Positions 33,381 through 46,832 of a stretch of DNA of 64,000 bases are shown here, in pieces. The position numbers and the translations under genes were made by a program. The notes below the pieces were generated by a model. That model made no database searches. It had not been told where the DNA came from and worked only from the letters and a program-made list of their open reading frames with translations. The DNA is taken from NCBI GenBank assembly GCA_963576725.1, contig OY755236.1:64628879-64692878 (forward strand), written 5' to 3'. Each line of letters starts with the position of its first letter. The first letter of the stretch is position 1. This DNA is from Azorinus chamasolen. Its lineage: Eukaryota > Mollusca > Bivalvia > Cardiida > Solecurtidae.

Positions 33381-34624
33381 GCCAGTCCACTTTTCGGCTG
33401 GCTACTTGTACGACAGTGCACAAACGTTGAGCTGGTGTTCAATAAAAATGAAAGACAAACATAACCTTGCATTTTTCACATAAAGACACATTCACAACAA
33501 ATATAGACGCATGTCACCTTTAGAAACTTTAAAAATGCCTAGAGTTCTTCAAACACGCAAGAAATACATGCCAGGTTGCAAACGTATTACATACGTTTAT
33601 CTTATATACATACATAGTGAATACACGGCTGAACGTGTATTATACGAATTATTAAGAATAGGTGCGTGATGAAACATTCAGCTGCATGTACTATGGTGAC
33701 AACTTGCACATTTCACCACAGTAAAGTGAGAAGAAAAAGTTACTTGCACATCAGTGTATAATGATGCTAATAATGATCAACACTAGAAACAAGTAGAAGT
33801 AGTAGTAGTAGTAGTAGACGCAGAAGTAGTAGAAATAGTAGTAGTGGTGTTGCTAGTAGTAATTATAAGGCTTGCAATAGTAATCAAGTAGCTATCAAAT
33901 GAAACATATGCTGTTGAAAGTTTGTCGATAATCTAAGCACTGCTGCTGCTTCTGCTGCTATCAATGACGCACACGAATTTGTGAAGCATCGTGTCTGGTG
34001 TGACCCCGGTGGGGAATTGCTTCCGGAGGTCGTAGTACAGTAAGAAGTAGTTCTTTAGAAATGCAGTGCTTTAAATATGAGCTGATAAGTGTCTCTTAAG
34101 AACCTGACAGGCTGAATAATTGTATATTTTCAAGTTATTGCGTGTATTCTCTGCCCGTTGGGGTCATTTTTGTGACTCTCGTGCAGAAATACTTCCTCTG
34201 GTGGACGTTGGGAAATATGTGTGTGGAGCGTCAGAATGACCAAAATTTAAATCGAAAATAGACGGTGTGTACATACTTTTGTGTGTAGCGAAAAAAGGCA
34301 ACGTTCTTGACCTTGTTGTCTGGTGATCTAGAGACAGTGTTTGGACTAAATATGAATTAGTTAAGAGGGTATAACCCAAATTTATTCCTGGAAGTAGCTA
34401 GGAGATGCAGAAAATGACTATTTTTACATAGAATAAAGAAGGGCAAATTTGACCGGGCCCACACCGTCTGTTCTCATTTTCGTTGTAATGATGCTGGACA
34501 TAAGTCGAAATACACGAAGACCCAGTTAAACTGGTTTGGGGGTCGGATGTTACACTAATGAAAGTTTTAAACTTCAATAAAAATATTTTTTGTTATTTTA
34601 TTTTTGTTTTCCCCCGAGCGGGAA

Positions 34625-34812
34625 GTGGGCCGATCCCGGAGGTACTGCAATACCGGGCCAACCCGTGGCAAGAGCGGAGCAAGCCCCAGACTTCTCACCG
34701 TTTTTCAAAAATCAGTTTAATATCGAAGTCCTCCAATGGAGGACATATCAGATATTAAGCTGATAAGAACAGATACTACACTTTGATCTTAGCCAAAAGG
34801 CCGAGAAGCGAT
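34625..34812 (-). ncRNA. U2 snRNA, copy 9
   Basis: Complete, U at nt 143, standard long-unit context. Confidence 0.97.
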
Positions 34813-36056
34813 GCCAGTCCACTTTTCGGCTGGCTACTTGTACGACAGTGCACAAACGTTGAGCTGGTGTTCAATAAAAATGAAAGACAAACATAACCTT
34901 GCATTTTTCACATAAAGACACATTCACAACAAATATAGACGCATGTCACCTTTAGAAACTTTAAAAATGCCTAGAGTTCTTCAAACACGCAAGAAATACA
35001 TGCCAGGTTGCAAACGTATTACATACGTTTATCTTATATACATACATAGTGAATACACGGCTGAACGTGTATTATACGAATTATTAAGAATAGGTGCGTG
35101 ATGAAACATTCAGCTGCATGTACTATGGTGACAACTTGCACATTTCACCACAGTAAAGTGAGAAGAAAAAGTTACTTGCACATCAGTGTATAATGATGCT
35201 AATAATGATCAACACTAGAAACAAGTAGAAGTAGTAGTAGTAGTAGTAGACGCAGAAGTAGTAGAAATAGTAGTAGTGGTGTTGCTAGTAGTAATTATAA
35301 GGCTTGCAATAGTAATCAAGTAGCTATCAAATGAAACATATGCTGTTGAAAGTTTGTCGATAATCTAAGCACTGCTGCTGCTTCTGCTGCTATCAATGAC
35401 GCACACGAATTTGTGAAGCATCGTGTCTGGTGTGACCCCGGTGGGGAATTGCTTCCGGAGGTCGTAGTACAGTAAGAAGTAGTTCTTTAGAAATGCAGTG
35501 CTTTAAATATGAGCTGATAAGTGTCTCTTAAGAACCTGACAGGCTGAATAATTGTATATTTTCAAGTTATTGCGTGTATTCTCTGCCCGTTGGGGTCATT
35601 TTTGTGACTCTCGTGCAGAAATACTTCCTCTGGTGGACGTTGGGAAATATGTGTGTGGAGCGTCAGAATGACCAAAATTTAAATCGAAAATAGACGGTGT
35701 GTACATACTTTTGTGTGTAGCGAAAAAAGGCAACGTTCTTGACCTTGTTGTCTGGTGATCTAGAGACAGTGTTTGGACTAAATATGAATTAGTTAAGAGG
35801 GTATAACCCAAATTTATTCCTGGAAGTAGCTAGGAGATGCAGAAAATGACTATTTTTACATAGAATAAAGAAGGGCAAATTTGACCGGGCCCACACCGTC
35901 TGTTCTCATTTTCGTTGTAATGATGCTGGACATAAGTCGAAATACACGAAGACCCAGTTAAACTGGTTTGGGGGTCGGATGTTACACTAATGAAAGTTTT
36001 AAACTTCAATAAAAATATTTTTTTTTATTTTATTTTTGTGTTCCCCCGAGCGGGAA

Positions 36057-36244
36057 GTGGGCCGATCCCGGAGGTACTGCAATACCGGGCCAACCCGTGG
36101 CAAGAGCGGAGCAAGCCCCAGACTTCTCACCGTTTTTCAAAAATCAGTTTAATATCGAAGTCCTCCAATGGAGGACATATCAGATATTAAGCTGATAAGA
36201 ACAGATACTACACTTTGATCTTAGCCAAAAGGCCGAGAAGCGAT
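36057..36244 (-). ncRNA. U2 snRNA, copy 10
   Basis: Complete, U at nt 143. The 3' flank lacks the G that interrupts the T-run (a T9 tract), shared with copy 13 and nearly with copy 1. Confidence 0.97.
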
Positions 36245-37488
36245 GCCAGTCCACTTTTCGGCTGGCTACTTGTACGACAGTGCACAAACGTTGAGCTGGT
36301 GTTCAATAAAAATGAAAGACAAACATAACCTTGCATTTTTCACATAAAGACACATTCACAACAAATATAGACGCATGTCACCTTTAGAAACTTTAAAAAT
36401 GCCTAGAGTTCTTCAAACACGCAAGAAATACATGCCAGGTTGCAAACGTATTACATACGTTTATCTTATATACATACATAGTGAATACACGGCTGAACGT
36501 GTATTATACGAATTATTAAGAATAGGTGCGTGATGAAACATTCAGCTGCATGTACTATGGTGACAACTTGCACATTTCACCACAGTAAAGTGAGAAGAAA
36601 AAGTTACTTGCACATCAGTGTATAATGATGCTAATAATGATCAACACTAGAAACAAGTAGAAGTAGTAGTAGTAGTAGTAGACGCAGAAGTAGTAGAAAT
36701 AGTAGTAGTGGTGTTGCTAGTAGTAATTATAAGGCTTGCAATAGTAATCAAGTAGCTATCAAATGAAACATATGCTGTTGAAAGTTTGTCGATAATCTAA
36801 GCACTGCTGCTGCTTCTGCTGCTATCAATGACGCACACGAATTTGTGAAGCATCGTGTCTGGTGTGACCCCGGTGGGGAATTGCTTCCGGAGGTCGTAGT
36901 ACAGTAAGAAGTAGTTCTTTAGAAATGCAGTGCTTTAAATATGAGCTGATAAGTGTCTCTTAAGAACCTGACAGGCTGAATAATTGTATATTTTCAAGTT
37001 ATTGCGTGTATTCTCTGCCCGTTGGGGTCATTTTTGTGACTCTCGTGCAGAAATACTTCCTCTGGTGGACGTTGGGAAATATGTGTGTGGAGCGTCAGAA
37101 TGACCAAAATTTAAATCGAAAATAGACGGTGTGTACATACTTTTGTGTGTAGCGAAAAAAGGCAACGTTCTTGACCTTGTTGTCTGGTGATCTAGAGACA
37201 GTGTTTGGACTAAATATGAATTAGTTAAGAGGGTATAACCCAAATTTATTCCTGGAAGTAGCTAGGAGATGCAGAAAATGACTATTTTTACATAGAATAA
37301 AGAAGGGCAAATTTGACCGGGCCCACACCGTCTGTTCTCATTTTCGTTGTAATGATGCTGGACATAAGTCGAAATACACGAAGACCCAGTTAAACTGGTT
37401 TGGGGGTCGGATGTTACACTAATGAAAGTTTTAAACTTCAATAAAAATATTTTTTGTTATTTTATTTTTGTGTTCCCCCGAGCGGGAA

Positions 37489-37676
37489 GTGGGCCGATCC
37501 CGGAGGTACTGCAATACCGGGCCAACCCGTGGCGAGAGCGGAGCAAGCCCCAGACTTCTCACCGTTTTTCAAAAATCAGTTTAATATCGAAGTCCTCCAA
37601 TGGAGGACATATCAGATATTAAGCTGATAAGAACAGATACTACACTTTGATCTTAGCCAAAAGGCCGAGAAGCGAT
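37489..37676 (-). ncRNA. U2 snRNA, copy 11
   Basis: Complete, C at nt 143; same type as copies 2 and 14. Confidence 0.97.
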
Positions 37677-38920
37677 GCCAGTCCACTTTTCGGCTGGCTA
37701 CTTGTACGACAGTGCACAAACGTTGAGCTGGTGTTCAATAAAAATGAAAGACAAACATAACCTTGCATTTTTCACATAAAGACACATTCACAACAAATAT
37801 AGACGCATGTCACCTTTAGAAACTTTAAAAATGCCTAGAGTTCTTCAAACACGCAAGAAATACATGCCAGGTTGCAAACGTATTACATACGTTTATCTTA
37901 TATACATACATAGTGAATACACGGCTGAACGTGTATTATACGAATTATTAAGAATAGGTGCGTGATGAAACATTCAGCTGCATGTACTATGGTGACAACT
38001 TGCACATTTCACCACAGTAAAGTGAGAAGAAAAAGTTACTTGCACATCAGTGTATAATGATGCTAATAATGATCAACACTAGAAACAAGTAGAAGTAGTA
38101 GTAGTAGTAGTAGACGCAGAAGTAGTAGAAATAGTAGTAGTGGTGTTGCTAGTAGTAATTATAAGGCTTGCAATAGTAATCAAGTAGCTATCAAATGAAA
38201 CATATGCTGTTGAAAGTTTGTCGATAATCTAAGCACTGCTGCTGCTTCTGCTGCTATCAATGACGCACACGAATTTGTGAAGCATCGTGTCTGGTGTGAC
38301 CCCGGTGGGGAATTGCTTCCGGAGGTCGTAGTACAGTAAGAAGTAGTTCTTTAGAAATGCAGTGCTTTAAATATGAGCTAATAAGTGTCTCTTAAGAACC
38401 TGACAGGCTGAATAATTGTATATTTTCAAGTTATTGCGTGTATTCTCTGCCCGTTGGGGTCATTTTTGTGACTCTCGTGCAGAAATACTTCCTCTGGTGG
38501 ACGTTGGGAAATATGTGTGTGGAGCGTCAGAATGACCAAAATTTAAATCGAAAATAGACGGTGTGTACATACTTTTGTGTGTAGCGAAAAAAGGCAACGT
38601 TCTTGACCTTGTTGTCTGGTGATCTAGAGACAGTGTTTGGACTAAATATGAATTAGTTAAGAGGGTATAACCCAAATTTATTCCTGGAAGTAGCTAGGAG
38701 ATGCAGAAAATGACTATTTTTACATAGAATAAAGAAGGGCAAATTTGACCGGGCCCACACCGTCTGTTCTCATTTTCGTTGTAATGATGCTGGACATAAG
38801 TCGAAATACACGAAGACCCAGTTAAACTGGTTTGGGGGTCGGATGTTACACTAATGAAAGTTTTAAACTTCAATAAAAATATTTTTTGTTATTTTATTTT
38901 TGTTTTCCCCCGAGCGGGAA

Positions 38921-39108
38921 GTGGGCCGATCCCGGAGGTACTGCAATACCGGGCCAACCCGTGGCAAGAGCGGAGCAAGCCCCAGACTTCTCACCGTTTT
39001 TCAAAAATCAGTTTAATATCGAAGTCCTCCAATGGAGGACATATCAGATATTAAGCTGATAAGAACAGATACTACACTTTGATCTTAGCCAAAAGGCCGA
39101 GAAGCGAT
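38921..39108 (-). ncRNA. U2 snRNA, copy 12
   Basis: Complete, U at nt 143; same type as copies 3 and 15. Confidence 0.97.
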
Positions 39109-40352
39109 GCCAGTCCACTTTTCGGCTGGCTACTTGTACGACAGTGCACAAACGTTGAGCTGGTGTTCAATAAAAATGAAAGACAAACATAACCTTGCAT
39201 TTTTCACATAAAGACACATTCACAACAAATATAGACGCATGTCACCTTTAGAAACTTTAAAAATGCCTAGAGTTCTTCAAACACGCAAGAAATACATGCC
39301 AGGTTGCAAACGTATTACATACGTTTATCTTATATACATACATAGTGAATACACGGCTGAACGTGTATTATACGAATTATTAAGAATAGGTGCGTGATGA
39401 AACATTCAGCTGCATGTACTATGGTGACAACTTGCACATTTCACCACAGTAAAGTGAGAAGAAAAAGTTACTTGCACATCAGTGTATAATGATGCTAATA
39501 ATGATCAACACTAGAAACAAGTAGAAGTAGTAGTAGTAGTAGTAGACGCAGAAGTAGTAGAAATAGTAGTAGTGGTGTTGCTAGTAGTAATTATAAGGCT
39601 TGCAATAGTAATCAAGTAGCTATCAAATGAAACATATGCTGTTGAAAGTTTGTCGATAATCTAAGCACTGCTGCTGCTTCTGCTGCTATCAATGACGCAC
39701 ACGAATTTGTGAAGCATCGTGTCTGGTGTGACCCCGGTGGGGAATTGCTTCCGGAGGTCGTAGTACAGTAAGAAGTAGTTCTTTAGAAATGCAGTGCTTT
39801 AAATATGAGCTGATAAGTGTCTCTTAAGAACCTGACAGGCTGAATAATTGTATATTTTCAAGTTATTGCGTGTATTCTCTGCCCGTTGGGGTCATTTTTG
39901 TGACTCTCGTGCAGAAATACTTCCTCTGGTGGACGTTGGGAAATATGTGTGTGGAGCGTCAGAATGACCAAAATTTAAATCGAAAATAGACGGTGTGTAC
40001 ATACTTTTGTGTGTAGCGAAAAAAGGCAACGTTCTTGACCTTGTTGTCTGGTGATCTAGAGACAGTGTTTGGACTAAATATGAATTAGTTAAGAGGGTAT
40101 AACCCAAATTTATTCCTGGAAGTAGCTAGGAGATGCAGAAAATGACTATTTTTACATAGAATAAAGAAGGGCAAATTTGACCGGGCCCACACCGTCTGTT
40201 CTCATTTTCGTTGTAATGATGCTGGACATAAGTCGAAATACACGAAGACCCAGTTAAACTGGTTTGGGGGTCGGATGTTACACTAATGAAAGTTTTAAAC
40301 TTCAATAAAAATATTTTTTTTTATTTTATTTTTGTGTTCCCCCGAGCGGGAA

Positions 40353-40540
40353 GTGGGCCGATCCCGGAGGTACTGCAATACCGGGCCAACCCGTGGCAAG
40401 AGCGGAGCAAGCCCCAGACTTCTCACCGTTTTTCAAAAATCAGTTTAATATCGAAGTCCTCCAATGGAGGACATATCAGATATTAAGCTGATAAGAACAG
40501 ATACTACACTTTGATCTTAGCCAAAAGGCCGAGAAGCGAT
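40353..40540 (-). ncRNA. U2 snRNA, copy 13
   Basis: Complete, U at nt 143. First unit of a five-unit block (copies 13-17) that mirrors copies 1-5. Confidence 0.97.
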
Positions 40541-41784
40541 GCCAGTCCACTTTTCGGCTGGCTACTTGTACGACAGTGCACAAACGTTGAGCTGGTGTTC
40601 AATAAAAATGAAAGACAAACATAACCTTGCATTTTTCACATAAAGACACATTCACAACAAATATAGACGCATGTCACCTTTAGAAACTTTAAAAATGCCT
40701 AGAGTTCTTCAAACACGCAAGAAATACATGCCAGGTTGCAAACGTATTACATACGTTTATCTTATATACATACATAGTGAATACACGGCTGAACGTGTAT
40801 TATACGAATTATTAAGAATAGGTGCGTGATGAAACATTCAGCTGCATGTACTATGGTGACAACTTGCACATTTCACCACAGTAAAGTGAGAAGAAAAAGT
40901 TACTTGCACATCAGTGTATAATGATGCTAATAATGATCAACACTAGAAACAAGTAGAAGTAGTAGTAGTAGTAGTAGACGCAGAAGTAGTAGAAATAGTA
41001 GTAGTGGTGTTGCTAGTAGTAATTATAAGGCTTGCAATAGTAATCAAGTAGCTATCAAATGAAACATATGCTGTTGAAAGTTTGTCGATAATCTAAGCAC
41101 TGCTGCTGCTTCTGCTGCTATCAATGACGCACACGAATTTGTGAAGCATCGTGTCTGGTGTGACCCCGGTGGGGAATTGCTTCCGGAGGTCGTAGTACAG
41201 TAAGAAGTAGTTCTTTAGAAATGCAGTGCTTTAAATATGAGCTGATAAGTGTCTCTTAAGAACCTGACAGGCTGAATAATTGTATATTTTCAAGTTATTG
41301 CGTGTATTCTCTGCCCGTTGGGGTCATTTTTGTGACTCTCGTGCAGAAATACTTCCTCTGGTGGACGTTGGGAAATATGTGTGTGGAGCGTCAGAATGAC
41401 CAAAATTTAAATCGAAAATAGACGGTGTGTACATACTTTTGTGTGTAGCGAAAAAAGGCAACGTTCTTGACCTTGTTGTCTGGTGATCTAGAGACAGTGT
41501 TTGGACTAAATATGAATTAGTTAAGAGGGTATAACCCAAATTTATTCCTGGAAGTAGCTAGGAGATGCAGAAAATGACTATTTTTACATAGAATAAAGAA
41601 GGGCAAATTTGACCGGGCCCACACCGTCTGTTCTCATTTTCGTTGTAATGATGCTGGACATAAGTCGAAATACACGAAGACCCAGTTAAACTGGTTTGGG
41701 GGTCGGATGTTACACTAATGAAAGTTTTAAACTTCAATAAAAATATTTTTTGTTATTTTATTTTTGTGTTCCCCCGAGCGGGAA

Positions 41785-41972
41785 GTGGGCCGATCCCGGA
41801 GGTACTGCAATACCGGGCCAACCCGTGGCGAGAGCGGAGCAAGCCCCAGACTTCTCACCGTTTTTCAAAAATCAGTTTAATATCGAAGTCCTCCAATGGA
41901 GGACATATCAGATATTAAGCTGATAAGAACAGATACTACACTTTGATCTTAGCCAAAAGGCCGAGAAGCGAT
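41785..41972 (-). ncRNA. U2 snRNA, copy 14
   Basis: Complete, C at nt 143; lies 15,451 bp from its counterpart copy 2. Confidence 0.97.
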
Positions 41973-43216
41973 GCCAGTCCACTTTTCGGCTGGCTACTTG
42001 TACGACAGTGCACAAACGTTGAGCTGGTGTTCAATAAAAATGAAAGACAAACATAACCTTGCATTTTTCACATAAAGACACATTCACAACAAATATAGAC
42101 GCATGTCACCTTTAGAAACTTTAAAAATGCCTAGAGTTCTTCAAACACGCAAGAAATACATGCCAGGTTGCAAACGTATTACATACGTTTATCTTATATA
42201 CATACATAGTGAATACACGGCTGAACGTGTATTATACGAATTATTAAGAATAGGTGCGTGATGAAACATTCAGCTGCATGTACTATGGTGACAACTTGCA
42301 CATTTCACCACAGTAAAGTGAGAAGAAAAAGTTACTTGCACATCAGTGTATAATGATGCTAATAATGATCAACACTAGAAACAAGTAGAAGTAGTAGTAG
42401 TAGTAGTAGACGCAGAAGTAGTAGAAATAGTAGTAGTGGTGTTGCTAGTAGTAATTATAAGGCTTGCAATAGTAATCAAGTAGCTATCAAATGAAACATA
42501 TGCTGTTGAAAGTTTGTCGATAATCTAAGCACTGCTGCTGCTTCTGCTGCTATCAATGACGCACACGAATTTGTGAAGCATCGTGTCTGGTGTGACCCCG
42601 GTGGGGAATTGCTTCCGGAGGTCGTAGTACAGTAAGAAGTAGTTCTTTAGAAATGCAGTGCTTTAAATATGAGCTAATAAGTGTCTCTTAAGAACCTGAC
42701 AGGCTGAATAATTGTATATTTTCAAGTTATTGCGTGTATTCTCTGCCCGTTGGGGTCATTTTTGTGACTCTCGTGCAGAAATACTTCCTCTGGTGGACGT
42801 TGGGAAATATGTGTGTGGAGCGTCAGAATGACCAAAATTTAAATCGAAAATAGACGGTGTGTACATACTTTTGTGTGTAGCGAAAAAAGGCAACGTTCTT
42901 GACCTTGTTGTCTGGTGATCTAGAGACAGTGTTTGGACTAAATATGAATTAGTTAAGAGGGTATAACCCAAATTTATTCCTGGAAGTAGCTAGGAGATGC
43001 AGAAAATGACTATTTTTACATAGAATAAAGAAGGGCAAATTTGACCGGGCCCACACCGTCTGTTCTCATTTTCGTTGTAATGATGCTGGACATAAGTCGA
43101 AATACACGAAGACCCAGTTAAACTGGTTTGGGGGTCGGATGTTACACTAATGAAAGTTTTAAACTTCAATAAAAATATTTTTTGTTATTTTATTTTTGTT
43201 TTCCCCCGAGCGGGAA

Positions 43217-43404
43217 GTGGGCCGATCCCGGAGGTACTGCAATACCGGGCCAACCCGTGGCAAGAGCGGAGCAAGCCCCAGACTTCTCACCGTTTTTCAA
43301 AAATCAGTTTAATATCGAAGTCCTCCAATGGAGGACATATCAGATATTAAGCTGATAAGAACAGATACTACACTTTGATCTTAGCCAAAAGGCCGAGAAG
43401 CGAT
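43217..43404 (-). ncRNA. U2 snRNA, copy 15
   Basis: Complete, U at nt 143; counterpart of copy 3. Confidence 0.97.
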
Positions 43405-44645
43405 GCCAGTCCACTTTTCGGCTGGCTACTTGTACGACAGTGCACAAACGTTGAGCTGGTGTTCAATAAAAATGAAAGACAAACATAACCTTGCATTTTT
43501 CACATAAAGACACATTCACAACAAATATAGACGCATGTCACCTTTAGAAACTTTAAAAATGCCTAGAGTTCTTCAAACACGCAAGAAATACATGCCAGGT
43601 TGCAAACGTATTACATACGTTTATCTTATATACATACATAGTGAATACACGGCTGAACGTGTATTATACGAATTATTAAGAATAGGTGCGTGATGAAACA
43701 TTCAGCTACATGTACTATGGTGACAACTTGCACATTTCACCACAGTAAAGTGAGAAGAAAAAGTTACTTGCACATCAGTGTATAATGATGCTAATAATGA
43801 TCAACACTAGAAACAAGTAGAAGTAGTAGTAGTAGTAGACGCAGAAGTAGTAGAAATAGTAGTAGTGGTGTTGCTAGTAGTAATTATAAGGCTTGCAATA
43901 GTAATCAAGTAGCTATCAAATGAAACATATGCTGTTGAAAGTTTGTCGATAATCTAAGCACTGCTGCTGCTTCTGCTGCTATCAATGACGCACACGAATT
44001 TGTGAAGCATCGTGTCTGGTGTGACCCCGGTGGGGAATTGCTTCCGGAGGTCGTAGTACAGTAAGAAGTAGTTCTTTAGAAATGCAGTGCTTTAAATATG
44101 AGCTGATAAGTGTCTCTTAAGAACCTGACAGGCTGAATAATTGTATATTTTCAAGTTATTGCGTGTATTCTCTGCCCGTTGGGGTCATTTTTGTGACTCT
44201 CGTGCAGAAATACTTCCTCTGGTGGACGTTGGGAAATATGTGTGTGGAGCGTCAGAATGATCAAAATTTAAATCGAAAATAGACGGTGTGTACATACTTT
44301 TGTGTGTAGCGAAAAAAGGCAACGTTCTTGACCTTGTTGTCTGGTGATCTAGAGACAGTGTTTGGACTAAATATGAATTAGTTAAGAGGGTATAACCCAA
44401 ATTTATTCCTGGAAGTAGCTAGGAGATGCAGAAAATGACTATTTTTACATAGAATAAAGAAGGGCAAATTTGACCGGGCCCACACCGTCTGTTCTCATTT
44501 TCGTTGTAATGATGCTGGACATAAGTCGAAATACACGAAGACCCAGTTAAACTGGTTTGGGGGTCGGATGTTACACTAATGAAAGTTTTAAACTTCAATA
44601 AAAATATTTTTTGTTATTTTATTTTTGTTTTCCCCCGAGCGGGAA

Positions 44646-44833
44646 GTGGGCCGATCCCGGAGGTACTGCAATACCGGGCCAACCCGTGGCAAGAGCGGAG
44701 CAAGCCCCAGACTTCTCACCGTTTTTCAAAAATCAGTTTAATATCGAAGTCCTCCAATGGAGGACATATCAGATATTAAGCTGATAAGAACAGATACTAC
44801 ACTTTGATCTTAGCCAAAAGGCCGAGAAGCGAT
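44646..44833 (-). ncRNA. U2 snRNA, copy 16, behind a short spacer
   Basis: Complete, U at nt 143; counterpart of copy 4, including the AATGATCAAAA change in its downstream spacer. Confidence 0.97.
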
Positions 44834-45212
44834 GCCAGTCCACTTTTCGGCTGGCTACTTGTACGACAGTGCACAAACGTTGAGCTGGTGTTCAATAAAA
44901 ATGAAAGACAAACATAACCTTGCATTTTTCACATAAAGACACATTCACAACAAATATAGACGCATGTCACCTTTAGAAACTTTAAAAATGCCTAGAGTTC
45001 TTCAAACACGCAAGAAATACATGTCATGTTGCAAACGTATTCCATACGTTTATCTTATATACCTATATACTGAATACACGGCTGGGCATATGTCGAAATA
45101 CACAAAGACCCAGTTAAACTGGTTTGGGGGTCGGATGCTACACTAATGAAAGTTTTAAATATCAATAAAAATATTTTTTGTTATTTTATTTTTGTTTTCC
45201 CCCGAGGGGGAA
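44834..45212 (-). repeat. Short U2 spacer (379 bp), third
   Basis: Same junction and linked variants as the other two. It lies exactly 15,451 bp from the first one. Confidence 0.93.
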
Positions 45213-45400
45213 GTGGGCCGATCCCGGAGGTACTGCAATACCGGGCCAACCCGTGGCGAGAGCGGAACAAGCCCCAGACTTCTCACCGTTTTTCAAAAAT
45301 CAGTTTAATATCGAAGTCCTCCAATGGAGGACATATCAGATATTAAGCTGATAAGAACAGATACTACACTTTGATCTTAGCCAAAAGGCCGAGAAGCGAT
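45213..45400 (-). ncRNA. U2 snRNA, copy 17, nt 134 variant
   Basis: Complete, C134U and C at nt 143. Its upstream spacer has a private CCTTGTATTT change near 45489. Confidence 0.97.
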
Positions 45401-46644
45401 GCCAGTCCACTTTTCGGCTGGCTACTTGTACGACAGTGCACAAACGTTGAGCTGGTGTTCAATAAAAATGAAAGACAAACATAACCTTGTATTTTTCACA
45501 TAAAGACACATTCACAACAAATATAGACGCATGTCACCTTTAGAAACTTTAAAAATGCCTAGAGTTCTTCAAACACGCAAGAAATACATGCCAGGTTGCA
45601 AACGTATTACATACGTTTATCTTATATACATACATAGTGAATACACGGCTGAACGTGTATTATACGAATTATTAAGAATAGGTGCGTGATGAAACATTCA
45701 GCTGCATGTACTATGGTGACAACTTGCACATTTCACCACAGTAAAGTGAGAAGAAAAAGTTACTTGCACATCAGTGTATAATGATGCTAATAATGATCAA
45801 CACTAGAAACAAGTAGAAGTAGTAGTAGTAGTAGTAGACGCAGAAGTAGTAGAAATAGTAATAGTGGTGTTGCTAGTAGTAATTATAAGGCTTGCAATAG
45901 TAATCAAGTAGCTATCAAATGAAACATATGCTGTTGAAAGTTTGTCGATAATCTAAGCACTGCTGCTGCTTCTGCTGCTATCAATGACGCACACGAATTT
46001 GTGAAGCATCGTGTCTGGTGTGACCCCGGTGGGGAATTGCTTCCGGAGGTCGTAGTACAGTAAGAAGTAGTTCTTTAGAAATGCAGTGCTTTAAATATGA
46101 GCTGATAAGTGTCTCTTAAGAACCTGACAGGCTGAATAATTGTATATTTTCAAGTTATTGCGTGTATTCTCTGCCCGTTGGGGTCATTTTTGTGACTCTC
46201 GTGCAGAAATACTTCCTCTGGTGGACGTTGGGAAATATGTGTGTGGAGCGTCAGAATGACCAAAATTTAAATCGAAAATAGACGGTGTGTACATACTTTT
46301 GTGTGTAGCGAAAAAAGGCAACGTTCTTGACCTTGTTGTCTGGTGATCTAGAGACAGTGTTTGGACTAAATATGAATTAGTTAAGAGGGTATAACCCAAA
46401 TTTATTCCTGGAAGTAGCTAGGAGATGCAGAAAATGACTATTTTTACATAGAATAAAGAAGGGCAAATTTGACCGGGCCCACACCGTCTGTTCTCATTTT
46501 CGTTGTAATGATGCTGGACATAAGTCGAAATACACGAAGACCCAGTTAAACTGGTTTGGGGGTCGGATGTTACACTAATGAAAGTTTTAAACTTCAATAG
46601 AAATATTTTTTGTTATTTTATTTTTGTTTTCCCCCGAGCGGGAA

Positions 46645-46832
46645 GTGGGCCGATCCCGGAGGTACTGCAATACCGGGCCAACCCGTGGCAAGAGCGGAGC
46701 AAGCCCCAGACTTCTCACCGTTTTTCAAAAATCAGTTTAATATCGAAGTCCTCCAATGGAGGACATATCAGATATTAAGCTGATAAGAACAGATACTACA
46801 CTTTGATCTTAGCCAAAAGGCCGAGAAGCGAT
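46645..46832 (-). ncRNA. U2 snRNA, copy 18
   Basis: Complete, U at nt 143. It is the last gene of the left subfamily; its upstream spacer already carries right-subfamily markers (GTGTTACTTGC, TTAAAGCG). Confidence 0.97.
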
